In this document: positions 42,008 through 50,219 of the stretch, one piece after another
Layout of the letters: every line of letters starts with the position of its first letter
Position numbering within the stretch: the first letter of the stretch is position 1
From: Pseudomonas fluorescens
Lineage (GTDB): Bacteria; Pseudomonadota; Gammaproteobacteria; Pseudomonadales; Pseudomonadaceae
NCBI RefSeq assembly: GCF_000802965.1
Contig: NZ_JSAK01000018.1
Coordinates: 124,001-188,000, forward strand
Direction of reading: 5' to 3'
DNA: 64,000 nucleotides
The notes under the pieces: generated by a model
The model's database searches: none
The model's input: the letters and a program-made list of their open reading frames with translations, nothing else
Told to the model about the DNA's origin: nothing
Position numbers and translations under genes: made by a program

Positions 42008-42483
42008 GAGTCGCGCTCCTCTAAAAGACGGGAACATTCAATAAGGTGCTTGCAGCTTGGGTGCATCGGTCGGTTGCAAGCACCTTTCAAGGCACGCCGG
42101 GGCTGCTGGCGCGACGCTAAAAAGGCGCGGCAGTATACCGCGCCTCGCTGAAGGGCACACGCGCCGCTAGTCAAACGTTGGTCGCATATCGGACAGTGGC
42201 AAGCGGCAAGTCGAAACGCATGACATTTGTGGCGGGGGAGCTTGCTCCCGCTCGGCTGCGCAGCAGGCGTAATTCAGACGACACGTTTCTCCTGAAAGAA
42301 TGCAGGAAGGCTGCTTCGCGGCCCAGCGGGAGCAAGCTCCCTCGCCACAGGATTATCGCAACACAGGAACATGGTTGTGGTGTGAGGTATCTACTCTGAA
42401 AATTGGATGGTCATTTATCGGCCACGCCACTAAAGTGGCGCACGGCCTGTAGAGTAGGACGCTCTGTCAGTCTCTTTCATTCG
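42008..42483. other. Intergenic region between fumarase and the GGDEF gene
   Basis: About 475 bases holding the divergent promoters and a family C REP element at 42229-42351. No supported gene. Confidence 0.6.
42229..42351. repeat. REP/REPIN element, family C
   Basis: Inverted pair GTGGCGGGGGAGCTTGCTCC and GGAGCAAGCTCCCTCGCCAC. Confidence 0.88.
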
Positions 42484-43602
42484 GTGAGTCAACGATTGAC
42501 CCATAACGCCATCCAGCGACTGTTGCTCAAACGTTTTGCCCTCGCGGCCGGCACCTATGCCTTGGCGTTGCTGTTGCTGTGGCTGGCGTTTTTTACCGGT
42601 CATTATCAAGACTCACTTCCCGGCGTCGCCATCGGCAGTGCCCTGGTGGTCATCAGCCAGGCAGCGTTGTTCGCGGTTTTTTATTCCGGCTATAACCTGC
42701 GCTTCACCGACCCCAGCCTGACCGAAGTTCAAGTGTTGCTGGGGCTGGGCTGGCAAACCTGGCTGATCGCGCATCTGGAAGATGCTCGCGGGGCTTTCCT
42801 GGTTTTTTACCTGTTGATTCTGCTGTTCGGGCTGTTTCACCTGTCCCGACGGGCATTTCTGCGTTGCGCCTTGCTGGTGTTCTTCAGTTTCAGTGCGATC
42901 ACGCTGTGGGAGGGCTACCACTTTCAGTTGCCCAATCCGGCATTGGCGGCGTTGCAAGTGTGCGTGCTGTTGATCCTCCTGATCTGGCTGGTGCTCTACG
43001 CCGGTTACGTCCAGGCCTCGCGTCACCGCATGCGTCAGCGGCGTTTTGCCTTGCAAGCGCATCAGGACACGCTGCGCGGGATGATGCGTCAGCTCGAAGA
43101 TTTGGTCGCCACCGACGAATTGACCGGGTTATTCAATCGCCGACATTTCCTGCGCCTGGCCTCCCGTGAGCTGAACGCCATGGACGCTGGCGTCGTGCAT
43201 GGCCTGGCGCTGATCGATCTCGATCACTTCAAACGGATCAACGACATGCACGGCCATGCGGCCGGTGATCAGGTGCTGCAAGCCTTTGCGGGCGTCGCCT
43301 CGGCCTGTCTGCGCGAGGGTGACGTTCTGGCCCGCTATGGCGGCGAAGAGTTTGTGGTGCTGTTGCCCGACTGCGATGCCGAGAGCCTGACTTCCTGCTG
43401 TGAGCGTTTGCGTATCGCGTTTACTGACGTCGAGTTGATCGGCCTCAACGTGCGCAACCTCAGCCTCTCCGCCGGCATGACCTTGCTGGAGCTTGGCGAT
43501 GACCTCGACGATGCCTTGCAACGAGCCGACCAGGCGCTCTATCGCGCCAAGCGTGACGGACGTAACCGTTGCGCGGCGGCGTGGGAAAACGTCGATGCCT
43601 GA
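42484..43602 (+). CDS. Membrane diguanylate cyclase (GGDEF), SadC position
   Basis: Makes c-di-GMP from two GTP. The 372-residue product has about six hydrophobic helices in residues 15-175, with no recognised periplasmic sensor, and a C-terminal GGDEF domain with ARYGGEEFVVLL and an I-site REGD five residues before it, so product inhibition is likely. The likely start is GTG at 42484 (VSQRLTHNAIQRLLLKRF), since no ATG lies upstream before a stop. In P. aeruginosa this slot next to fumarase is sadC (PA4332, about 487 residues); this protein is shorter, so orthology is possible but unproven. The ferredoxin-reductase gene overlaps it by 8 bases. Confidence 0.85.
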   Translation: MSQRLTHNAIQRLLLKRFALAAGTYALALLLLWLAFFTGHYQDSLPGVAIGSALVVISQAALFAVFYSGYNLRFTDPSLTEVQVLLGLGWQTWLIAHLEDARGAFLVFYLLILLFGLFHLSRRAFLRCALLVFFSFSAITLWEGYHFQLPNPALAALQVCVLLILLIWLVLYAGYVQASRHRMRQRRFALQAHQDTLRGMMRQLEDLVATDELTGLFNRRHFLRLASRELNAMDAGVVHGLALIDLDHFKRINDMHGHAAGDQVLQAFAGVASACLREGDVLARYGGEEFVVLLPDCDAESLTSCCERLRIAFTDVELIGLNVRNLSLSAGMTLLELGDDLDDALQRADQALYRAKRDGRNRCAAAWENVDA

Positions 43603-44530
43603 GTTGCGTGTCGGCGACCGCCAATGGTCGGTGGCGCAGGGCAGCAATTTGCTCGACGCGCTGAATCAGAACGGCGTGGCGGTGCCCTACAGCTGTCGCG
43701 CCGGCAGTTGCCATGCGTGTCTGGTGCAATGTGTGCAAGGTCTGCCCAGCGACAGCCGGCCCGATGCCTTGAGTGCGGAGCAGCGCCAGCAAGGCTGGCG
43801 GCTGGCGTGTCAGTGTCAGGTGGTCGAAGACTTGCAGGTGCACACCTTCGATCCGCTACAGGACGGTCGACCTGCCGAAGTGACCGCCATTGATTGGCTC
43901 AGCGCGAGCGTCTTGCGCCTGCGCCTGACCCCGCAGCGGCCGTTGCGCTACAGCGCCGGCCAGCATCTGGTGTTGTGGGCGGGCAACACAGCGCGGCCGT
44001 ATTCCCTCGCCAGCCTGCCGGAAGACGATCGCTTCCTGGAGTTTCATCTCGATTGTCGCCAGCCAGGGCAGTTCAGCGACGCCGCGCGACAACTGAAGAT
44101 TGGCGATCCGATCCGCCTCGGTGAACTGCGTGGCGGGGCGTTGCATTACGACCCGGACTGGCACAACCGACCGCTGTGGCTGATGGCCTCCGGTACCGGG
44201 TTGGGGCCGTTGTTTGGCGTGCTGCGTGAAGCGTTGCGCCAGGATCACCAAGGCGCCATCCGCGTCATTCACCTGGCTCATGATGCCGATGAGCATTATC
44301 TGGCCAAACCCCTGCTAGCCATGGCCGCCACCCGTGCGAACCTGAGCATCGAGCTGTGGACAGCGGCCGAGGTGCCAGCGGCTTTGGCGCAACTGCGGCT
44401 TGTTTCCCGGCAAACCCTGGCCTTACTCTGCGGAGCGCCTGACAGCGTCGACGCCTTTGCCCGGCGGCTGTATCTGGCGGGATTGCCGCGCAATCAACTG
44501 CTGGCCGACGTATTCCTGCCCCGCGGTTGA
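43595..44530 (+). CDS. [2Fe-2S] ferredoxin-type NAD(P)H reductase
   Basis: Electron-transfer protein of 311 residues with an N-terminal plant-type ferredoxin domain (Cys in YSCRAGSCHACLVQC and a fourth in LACQCQ), then an FAD-binding barrel (YSAGQHLVLWAGNTARPYSL) and an NAD(P)-binding domain (LMASGTGLGPLFGVLREALR). This fusion is seen in reductase components of oxygenases and in CDP-6-deoxyhexose reductase-like proteins. No oxygenase partner is adjacent. The start ATG at 43595 overlaps the GGDEF stop, so the two are coupled. PA4331 in P. aeruginosa is the syntenic gene. Confidence 0.87.
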   Translation: MPELRVGDRQWSVAQGSNLLDALNQNGVAVPYSCRAGSCHACLVQCVQGLPSDSRPDALSAEQRQQGWRLACQCQVVEDLQVHTFDPLQDGRPAEVTAIDWLSASVLRLRLTPQRPLRYSAGQHLVLWAGNTARPYSLASLPEDDRFLEFHLDCRQPGQFSDAARQLKIGDPIRLGELRGGALHYDPDWHNRPLWLMASGTGLGPLFGVLREALRQDHQGAIRVIHLAHDADEHYLAKPLLAMAATRANLSIELWTAAEVPAALAQLRLVSRQTLALLCGAPDSVDAFARRLYLAGLPRNQLLADVFLPRG

Positions 44531-44545
44531 GTGCTGAAACTACTG

Positions 44546-44641
44546 TTGTGGCGAGGGAGCTTGCTCGCGCTTGAGTGCGTAGCGCTCACTGTTTTTTGGG
44601 GCCGCTGCGCAACCCAGCGCGAGCAAGTTCGCTCGCCACAA
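44546..44641. repeat. REP/REPIN element, family C variant
   Basis: Inverted pair GTGGCGAGGGAGCTTGCTCG and CGAGCAAGTTCGCTCGCCAC with a GC-rich centre. Confidence 0.85.
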
Positions 44642-44675
44642 TGAAATCATCTGCCTCGCTCCGCTGAGACACACC

Positions 44676-45425
44676 ATGACCGAAGCCATCCTGCTGGAAC
44701 GCGAACGCGGCCTGCTGACCCTGCGCCTCAATCGTCCCGACAAGAAAAACGCCCTGACCCGCGCCATGTACAGTCACCTGGCCGAAGCGCTGAAACAGGC
44801 CGATACAGACCCGGAAATCAATGCGGTGCTGATCACGGGCTCCAGTGAGTGCTTTACCGCCGGCAACGACATCGCCGACTTCATCCAGCAACCGCCGAGC
44901 AACCTCGACAGTCCGGTGTTCCACTTCATGCTCAACTTGCTCGAATGCCGCAAACCGGTAATCGCCGCCGTGACAGGCGCAGCGGTGGGCATTGGCACGA
45001 CGATGTTGCTGCATTGCGATTTGGTCTATGTCAGCCGTGACGCACGCTTGCGCATGCCGTTCGTCAACCTCGGGTTGTGCCCAGAGTTCGGTTCCAGCCT
45101 GATTTTGCCGCGCCTGCTCGGGCAGGCCAAAGCGGCGGAGTTATTGCTGCTGGGAGAGGGTTTCAACGGTGAACAGGCGGCCGCGTGGGGGATTGCGAGC
45201 GAAGCGTTGGGCTCTGGTGAAGAGACGCTGGCAAGGGCGAAGGAAATGGCGCTGCGCTTCGAATCGCTGCCACCGGAAGCGGTGCGCGTCAGCAAGCAAT
45301 TAATGAAAGCGCCGGATCGCGAATTGTTGCGCAAGGTAATAGAAGAGGAGGGAGCGTTGTTCACCCAGCGTCTACGTTCGCCGGAAGCGATGGCGGCGTT
45401 GGCAGGATTTATCAACAGGCATTGA
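44676..45425 (+). CDS. Enoyl-CoA hydratase/isomerase family protein
   Basis: Crotonase-fold enzyme of 249 residues. The oxyanion-hole segment GSSECFTAGNDIADF (residues 55-70) and GAAVGIGTTMLLHCDLVYVS are typical, and a Glu lies in the FVNLGLCPEFGSSLIL catalytic segment. The CoA substrate is unknown. No strong ribosome-binding site precedes the ATG at 44676. PA4330 occupies the same slot in P. aeruginosa. Followed by a REP element and a terminator. Confidence 0.88.
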   Translation: MTEAILLERERGLLTLRLNRPDKKNALTRAMYSHLAEALKQADTDPEINAVLITGSSECFTAGNDIADFIQQPPSNLDSPVFHFMLNLLECRKPVIAAVTGAAVGIGTTMLLHCDLVYVSRDARLRMPFVNLGLCPEFGSSLILPRLLGQAKAAELLLLGEGFNGEQAAAWGIASEALGSGEETLARAKEMALRFESLPPEAVRVSKQLMKAPDRELLRKVIEEEGALFTQRLRSPEAMAALAGFINRH

Positions 45426-45432
45426 GCCCGGA

Positions 45433-45510
45433 AAAGATCGCAGCCTGCGGCAGCTCCTACAGAGGCACGCGGTCCATGTAGGAGCTGCCGCAGGCTGCGA
45501 TCTTTTGATC
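45433..45510. repeat. REP/REPIN element, family A
   Basis: Inverted pair of the GATCGCAGCCTGCGGCAGCT core after the hydratase gene, upstream of the first terminator copy. Confidence 0.88.
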
Positions 45511-45525
45511 TTCATGGTCCTGAAA

Positions 45526-45566
45526 ACAAAAAAGCCCCGTCATTCACATGGCGGGGCTTTTGTTTT
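45526..45566 (+). terminator. Terminator copy 1 (after the hydratase gene)
   Basis: AAAAGCCCCGTCAT/ATGGCGGGGCTTTT stem with a TCAC loop and one mismatch, then TGTTTTT. Nearly identical to the copy at 46002. Confidence 0.9.
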
Positions 45567-45720
45567 TCAACGCTCTGTCACTCATTCATTGATGTAACTC
45601 GACGGTAGGAGCCCAGTCTACCGTTAGTCGGAACTGTCATTTCTATCAGCTAGTTCTCAGCAAGGGTAAAGACTTAAGTTTTGTACTCGCTAATTTTTAC
45701 GTGCCAAGGAGTGTTATCAA

Positions 45721-45999
45721 ATGAGCGAGTTAGAAATTCCAACAATTTTGAAACCTCGAGATGGAGCTACAACTACTGTAGATCCGGACATCGAAATCAA
45801 ATGCACGCCGGGTGCCAAAGTGATGATTTACGGATTGTCGAGTTTGACTGAGTGCACAATCGGTAGTGATGGTTTGTGGAAAGGGCGGCCAGCTCGAAGT
45901 CTGGTGCCGAAAAAGCATACCTTCCATGCAGTGCATGTGACTGACGATGACAAATCGAAACCATCCCCCGATGTTACTTTCACTGCATCAAATCATTGA
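45721..45999 (+). CDS. Small single-domain Ig-like protein, inserted gene
   Basis: Product of 92 residues with the pattern of one bacterial Ig-like domain as found in large adhesins: PTILKPRDGATTTVDPDIEI, then GAKVMIYGLSSLTECTIGSD and TFHAVHVTDDDKSKPSPDVT. There is no signal peptide and no other domain, so it may be cytoplasmic or delivered by an unusual route. AAGGAGTG is about 8 bases before the ATG at 45721. Codon and base use is AT-rich next to its GC-rich neighbours, and it lies between two near-identical terminators, which points to insertion by transfer. Confidence 0.75.
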   Translation: MSELEIPTILKPRDGATTTVDPDIEIKCTPGAKVMIYGLSSLTECTIGSDGLWKGRPARSLVPKKHTFHAVHVTDDDKSKPSPDVTFTASNH

Positions 46000-46001
46000 A
46001 G

Positions 46002-46042
46002 CAAAAAGCCCCGCCATTCACATGGCGGGGCTTTTGTTTTTC
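46002..46042. terminator. Terminator copy 2 (shared by Ig-like gene and pykA)
   Basis: Perfect stem AAAAGCCCCGCCAT/ATGGCGGGGCTTTT, TCAC loop, T-run on both sides. Serves the plus-strand Ig-like gene and the minus-strand pykA. Confidence 0.92.
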
Positions 46043-46055
46043 AGCAACCGGTCAC

Positions 46056-47507
46056 TCAGACCATCGGGTCGCCAACGTGCAGGATTTTCATGCCGTTGGT
46101 GCCGCCGGTGGTGTGGTAGCTGTCGCCCTTGGTCAGGATGACCCAGTCGCCTTTTTCCACGACGCCGCGCTTGACCAGCTCGTCGATCGCTTTCTGGCTG
46201 ACTTCGTTCGGAGCCAGCGAAGCCGGATCGAACGGGATGGTGTACACGCCACGGAACATCGCCGCGCGGGCCTGGGCTTCGCGGTGCGGGGTGAACGCGT
46301 AGATCGGCACCGAGGAACGGATGCGTGACATGATCAGCGGGGTGTAGCCGCTTTCGGTCAACGCGATGATCGCTTTCACGCCCGGGAAGTGGTTGGCGGT
46401 GTACATGGTCGCCAGCGCAATGCTTTCGTCGCAGCGGGTGAATTCCTTGCCGATGCGGTGGCTGGAAGTCTTGCTGGTCGGGTGCTTTTCAGCGCCGACG
46501 CAGATGCGCGCCATTGCTTGCACTGCTTCCAGCGGGTACAGGCCAGCTGCCGATTCAGCCGAGAGCATCACGGCGTCGGTGTAGTCGAGCACGGCGTTGG
46601 CCACGTCGGACACTTCGGCACGGGTCGGCATCGGGTTCTGGATCATCGACTCCATCATCTGGGTCGCGACGATCACAGCCTTGTTGTGGCGGCGTGCGTG
46701 CAGAATGATTTTCTTCTGAATGCCCACCAGCTCGGCGTCACCGATTTCCACACCCAGGTCACCACGGGCCACCATCACGGCGTCGGACGCCTTGATCAGG
46801 CCATCGAGTGTATCGTCATCGGCCACGGCTTCGGCGCGTTCGATCTTCGCTACCAGCCAAGCAGTGCCGCCGGCTTCGTCGCGCAGTTGACGGGCGTATT
46901 CCATGTCGGCGGCGTCACGCGGGAAGGACACGGCGAGGTAGTCGACTTCCATTTCCGCAGCGAGCTTGATGTCGGCCTTGTCTTTTTCAGTCAGGGCCGG
47001 AGCGGTCAGGCCGCCACCGCGACGGTTGATGCCTTTGTGGTCGGACAGCGGACCGCCGATGGTCACGGTGCAATTCAGTTCGGTAGCAGTGGCGGTGTCG
47101 ACGCGCATCACCACGCGGCCGTCATCGAGCAGCAGCTCGTCGCCCACGCCGCAGTCCTTGACCAGGTCCGGGTAGTCGATGCCGACCACTTGCTGGTTGC
47201 CTTCAGTCAGAGGATGGCTGGTGGAGAAGGTGAATTGATCACCGATCTTCAGCTCGATCTTCTTGTTGGCGAATTTGGCGATACGGATTTTCGGGCCTTG
47301 CAGGTCACCCAGCAGGGCGACGAAGCGACCGTGCTTGGCAGCCAGGTCACGCACCAGCTTCGCGCGAGCCTTGTGCTCGTCGGGGGTGCCGTGGGAGAAG
47401 TTCAGGCGGGCGACGTCCAGGCCAGCCAGAATCAGCTGTTCGAGAACTTCCGGCGAGTTACTGGCCGGGCCTAGGGTAGCGACGATTTTGGTACGACGGA
47501 CGGACAT
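46056..47507 (-). CDS. pykA: Pyruvate kinase PykA
   Basis: Final glycolytic enzyme, phosphoenolpyruvate plus ADP to pyruvate plus ATP, 483 residues. The N-terminus MSVRRTKIVATLGPASNSPE and the catalytic segments LNFSHGTPDEH, LLGDLQGPKIRI, VAKIERAEAV, MVARGDLGVEIG and ATQMMESMIQNPMPTRAEVS are diagnostic. AGGAG is 8 bases before the ATG at 47507. Type II (AMP-activated class) pykA of Pseudomonas is at this position (PA4329). Single gene with a terminator downstream. Confidence 0.97.
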   Translation of the reverse strand: MSVRRTKIVATLGPASNSPEVLEQLILAGLDVARLNFSHGTPDEHKARAKLVRDLAAKHGRFVALLGDLQGPKIRIAKFANKKIELKIGDQFTFSTSHPLTEGNQQVVGIDYPDLVKDCGVGDELLLDDGRVVMRVDTATATELNCTVTIGGPLSDHKGINRRGGGLTAPALTEKDKADIKLAAEMEVDYLAVSFPRDAADMEYARQLRDEAGGTAWLVAKIERAEAVADDDTLDGLIKASDAVMVARGDLGVEIGDAELVGIQKKIILHARRHNKAVIVATQMMESMIQNPMPTRAEVSDVANAVLDYTDAVMLSAESAAGLYPLEAVQAMARICVGAEKHPTSKTSSHRIGKEFTRCDESIALATMYTANHFPGVKAIIALTESGYTPLIMSRIRSSVPIYAFTPHREAQARAAMFRGVYTIPFDPASLAPNEVSQKAIDELVKRGVVEKGDWVILTKGDSYHTTGGTNGMKILHVGDPMV

Positions 47508-47678
47508 GCAAAGACTCCTGAGTTCAAGCGCTGAGTGAGGCTACTATGGTCCGAAGTTGTAGTCATTGTTCGAATGCACTACTTATTGCTTTCTTTATTG
47601 AACCTTACAACTTTGCGCCACACAGCCTGAAGATTTCCGCCGACGGGTCGATACAGCGATCAAGACAGGAGATTCCCC

Positions 47679-48053
47679 ATGCGATTCGTGCTCATTGCCG
47701 CCCTTTTCCTCAGCGTCACGGGCTGCACCCGTTGGTCGATGAACCATCATTTGAATAACGCCTACAAAGCCTATGACCGGGGCAATTGCGAGCAGGTATC
47801 GCTCGAGCTGTCCAAGGTCGAGCGCGAAAGTCGGGCGCGGCCTTACGTGTGGCCGGAAGTGTCGATGATGCGCGGCCTGTGCCTGGAACGTCAGAAAATG
47901 TTCGTCGATGCGGCGCAGACTTACCAGTTCATCCTCGCCGCGTATCCGCAAAGCGAATACGCCTACCGCGCCCGCGCCCGCCTCGAAACCTTGCAGAGCC
48001 TGGGCCACTACCCGCTGCGCAGCGCGGCGGCCGTGCGTCCGACGCAGTTCTGA
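47679..48053 (+). CDS. Small TPR-like lipoprotein
   Basis: Lipoprotein of 124 residues with signal MRFVLIAALFLSVTG and lipobox VTGC. The mature part has one tetratricopeptide-like helical pair (AYKAYDRGNCEQVSLELSKV, then CLERQKMFVDAAQTYQFILA). Probably an inner- or outer-membrane anchored scaffold in the periplasm. No enzyme motif. AGGAG stands about 8 bases before the ATG at 47679. Confidence 0.75.
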   Translation: MRFVLIAALFLSVTGCTRWSMNHHLNNAYKAYDRGNCEQVSLELSKVERESRARPYVWPEVSMMRGLCLERQKMFVDAAQTYQFILAAYPQSEYAYRARARLETLQSLGHYPLRSAAAVRPTQF

Positions 48054-48149
48054 TGTCAGCCGTCATCTGACAGCTGGCCGACCGGCGGCGGTGAGCTATA
48101 GTCGAATAAACCGGTTTTAGAGCCCTTGCCTTTAACCGAGGTAACACCT

Positions 48150-48260
48150 GTGATCGGCAGAAGTAAGCGGCAGCGGTTCATGGACTGTCGCACCAGGATC
48201 GGGGAGAGCGCGCCAATGCCCTTTTCAATAGCAACAGGCAGGCCCGTTCCGAAGCATTAG
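48150..48260 (+). CDS. Possible small ORF (36 residues)
   Basis: Short frame with a GTG start, a GAGGT ribosome-binding site 8 bases before it and a TAG stop. The product is basic (MIGRSKRQRFMDCRTRIGES at the start) with no recognised feature. Only the ribosome-binding site supports it, so it may be chance. Confidence 0.2.
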   Translation: MIGRSKRQRFMDCRTRIGESAPMPFSIATGRPVPKH

Positions 48261-48298
48261 TGCGGTCCTGCTTAAGGGCCTAGCGTAGCGAATTCAGC

Positions 48299-48658
48299 AT
48301 GTTTACCGACCGCCGGATCGAGCGGCATCAACTGCCGTATTTTCTGAAAGTGTTCAACAGCATCACCGACAAACCCATCGGCTATCTGGGCAACGTTTCC
48401 GAAGACGGCCTGATGCTTATCAGTCAGTTGCCGATGATGATCGGTGCCGATTTCGAGTTGCGTCTGAAAATCCCCGCCAGTGACGGGTGTCAGCAGATCA
48501 TCGATTTGCGGGCGTGTTGCCTGTGGTGCCATGAAGACGCAACCCCTCACCACTATGACGCCGGGTTCAGCCTGCAACGGGCGCCTCCGGAGTATGGGCA
48601 ACTGGTGGAGGCGCTGAAGCAATACTTCAGTTTTCAGACATTGCCGGCTTCGGCCTGA
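48299..48658 (+). CDS. PilZ-domain protein (c-di-GMP effector)
   Basis: Single PilZ domain of 119 residues. The N-terminal RRIER (RxxxR) and the NVSEDGL motif (D/N-x-S-x-x-G) bind c-di-GMP in this family. It is therefore a candidate effector, with bifA and the membrane GGDEF gene elsewhere in the window. The ribosome-binding site before the ATG at 48299 is weak. No partner is adjacent that names its output. Confidence 0.85.
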   Translation: MFTDRRIERHQLPYFLKVFNSITDKPIGYLGNVSEDGLMLISQLPMMIGADFELRLKIPASDGCQQIIDLRACCLWCHEDATPHHYDAGFSLQRAPPEYGQLVEALKQYFSFQTLPASA

Positions 48659-48662
48659 AACG

Positions 48663-48715
48663 CAAAAGATCGCGGTGTATCTGTAGGAGCTGCTGCAGGC
48701 TGCGATCTTTTGATC
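48663..48715. repeat. Partial REP element, family A
   Basis: One GTAGGAGCTGCTGCAGGCTG core running into CGATCTTTT, with only a remnant of the opposite arm (AAAAGATCGC). Confidence 0.75.
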
Positions 48716-50047
48716 CTACGCACCACCACTACGTTTCCAGCTCAAGTACTGCGTCACCAGTTGCGTGCCCAGCTCCCCGGGCCGCGCATCCAGCACCGGC
48801 ACGCCATGCGCGCTCAATCGTTCATGGAGTTCAGCCCGTGCATTCAGGTAGCTCACCGTACCGCAATAGGCCAGAGCCTCGGGCAAGGTCTGCACGGGCG
48901 TTTCGTACAGATTGTCGAGCACGTCTTCACGCAGACTCGCCACCAGTACTCGATGCTGCTTGCCTAGGCGTTTAACAGCCGTCAGCAATTCCTCATCGTC
49001 TTCATCCCGCAGATTGGTCACCAGCACCACCAGCGCCCGACGTTTTTGCCGGGACAGCAATTGGGTGATAGCGGCTTGATAGTCGGCGCTGCGTTGGCTG
49101 CTGTTCAAGTCATAGACAGTGTTGAGCAGCACGTTGATCTGCCCGGTGCCTTTGACCGGGGCGAGGTAGCGCGGTTGATCGCTGGCAAAGGTGCTGAAGC
49201 CCACCGCATCACCTTGGCGCAGGGCGACATAACTGAGTAAGAGGCAAGCGTTCAACGCGTGATCGAAATGCGCCAGTTCTCCGTCCTGACTGCGCATGCG
49301 TCTGCCGCAGTCGAGCATGAAGATGATCTGCTGATCGCGCTCGTCCTGATACTCCCGAGCAATCGGCGTGCGCTGGCGTGCGGTAGCCTTCCAGTCGATT
49401 TGGCGCAAGCTGTCGCCTTCGCGAAACTCACGCAATTGATGAAACTCCAGCCCTTGCCCACGCCGCTGGCGTTGGCGCACTCCGAGTTGGCTGAGCCAGT
49501 TATCCACAGCCAATAGCTGGCCGCCGTAGAGGTGGGCGAAGTCCGGATAGACGCGGGTGTTGTCCGTTACGTTGAGCAGGCGCTTGTCGGTCCACAAACC
49601 CATGGGGCCTGGCAGGTTGAGTTCACAACATTCGAAGCTGAAGTGACCGCGTATGAGCGGGCGCAGGCGATAGCCGACCAGGCTGCGCTGGCCGGGTTGC
49701 AATTGCACTGACAGCGGCAGGTTTTCGAAGCTCAGGCCGTTCGGTACATGATCGAAAAGTTTGATGTGGAGCGGCTGGTGGAAATCGTGTTCGAGCTCCA
49801 GTCGAACTTCACTCCAGCGACCCAGTGCCAGGCTGCCGGGCAGATGTCTTCGTACATGGGGAGATGGCAGGCGTTTGACGCGGATCGCATCAAGCAGCAT
49901 CAGCGCCAGGAGGGCCATTAACAGTCCCCAATTGATCGATGACAGGCTTGACGGAACCGCCAACTCCAACGCGCGCAGCGTGCCCAGAGCGATGCCGATA
50001 CCCAGCAGCACCGCAAGCCAGATCAGCAGCAGGCGCGTCGGTTTCAT
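48716..50047 (-). CDS. DUF58 membrane protein (MoxR partner)
   Basis: Inner-membrane protein of 443 residues. Two N-terminal helices (LLIWLAVLLGIGIALGTLRA and NWGLLMALLALMLLDAIRVK) precede a DUF58 region with REFREGDSLRQIDWKATARQ and a von Willebrand-like segment (IIFMLDCGRRMR). DUF58 proteins usually work with a MoxR ATPase in maturation of other proteins. It lies downstream of the MoxR gene on the same strand, 172 bases away across a REP element. The ATG at 50047 has CAGGTG upstream. Confidence 0.86.
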   Translation of the reverse strand: MKPTRLLLIWLAVLLGIGIALGTLRALELAVPSSLSSINWGLLMALLALMLLDAIRVKRLPSPHVRRHLPGSLALGRWSEVRLELEHDFHQPLHIKLFDHVPNGLSFENLPLSVQLQPGQRSLVGYRLRPLIRGHFSFECCELNLPGPMGLWTDKRLLNVTDNTRVYPDFAHLYGGQLLAVDNWLSQLGVRQRQRRGQGLEFHQLREFREGDSLRQIDWKATARQRTPIAREYQDERDQQIIFMLDCGRRMRSQDGELAHFDHALNACLLLSYVALRQGDAVGFSTFASDQPRYLAPVKGTGQINVLLNTVYDLNSSQRSADYQAAITQLLSRQKRRALVVLVTNLRDEDDEELLTAVKRLGKQHRVLVASLREDVLDNLYETPVQTLPEALAYCGTVSYLNARAELHERLSAHGVPVLDARPGELGTQLVTQYLSWKRSGGA

Positions 50048-50061
50048 CGGTGCGCACCTGT

Positions 50062-50197
50062 TATGGCGAGGGAGCTTGCTCCCGCTGGGGTGCGCAGCAG
50101 CCCCAAAATTAGACGACGCGGTTTGTCCGGTAGAACGCAACCACCGGGTTCACGACTGCTGCGCAGCCGAGCGGGAGCAAGCTCCCTCGCCACAGGG
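50062..50197. repeat. REP/REPIN element, family C
   Basis: Inverted pair GGCGAGGGAGCTTGCTCCCG and its complement, between the MoxR and DUF58 genes. Confidence 0.88.
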
Positions 50198-50219
50198 TTT
50201 GTACTCGACATGAATGGGT

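Noticed and set aside
40547..42151. Long plus-strand frame opposite the fumarase gene
   Set aside because: Antisense of a strongly supported class I fumarase, with low-complexity His/Arg/Val-rich translation.
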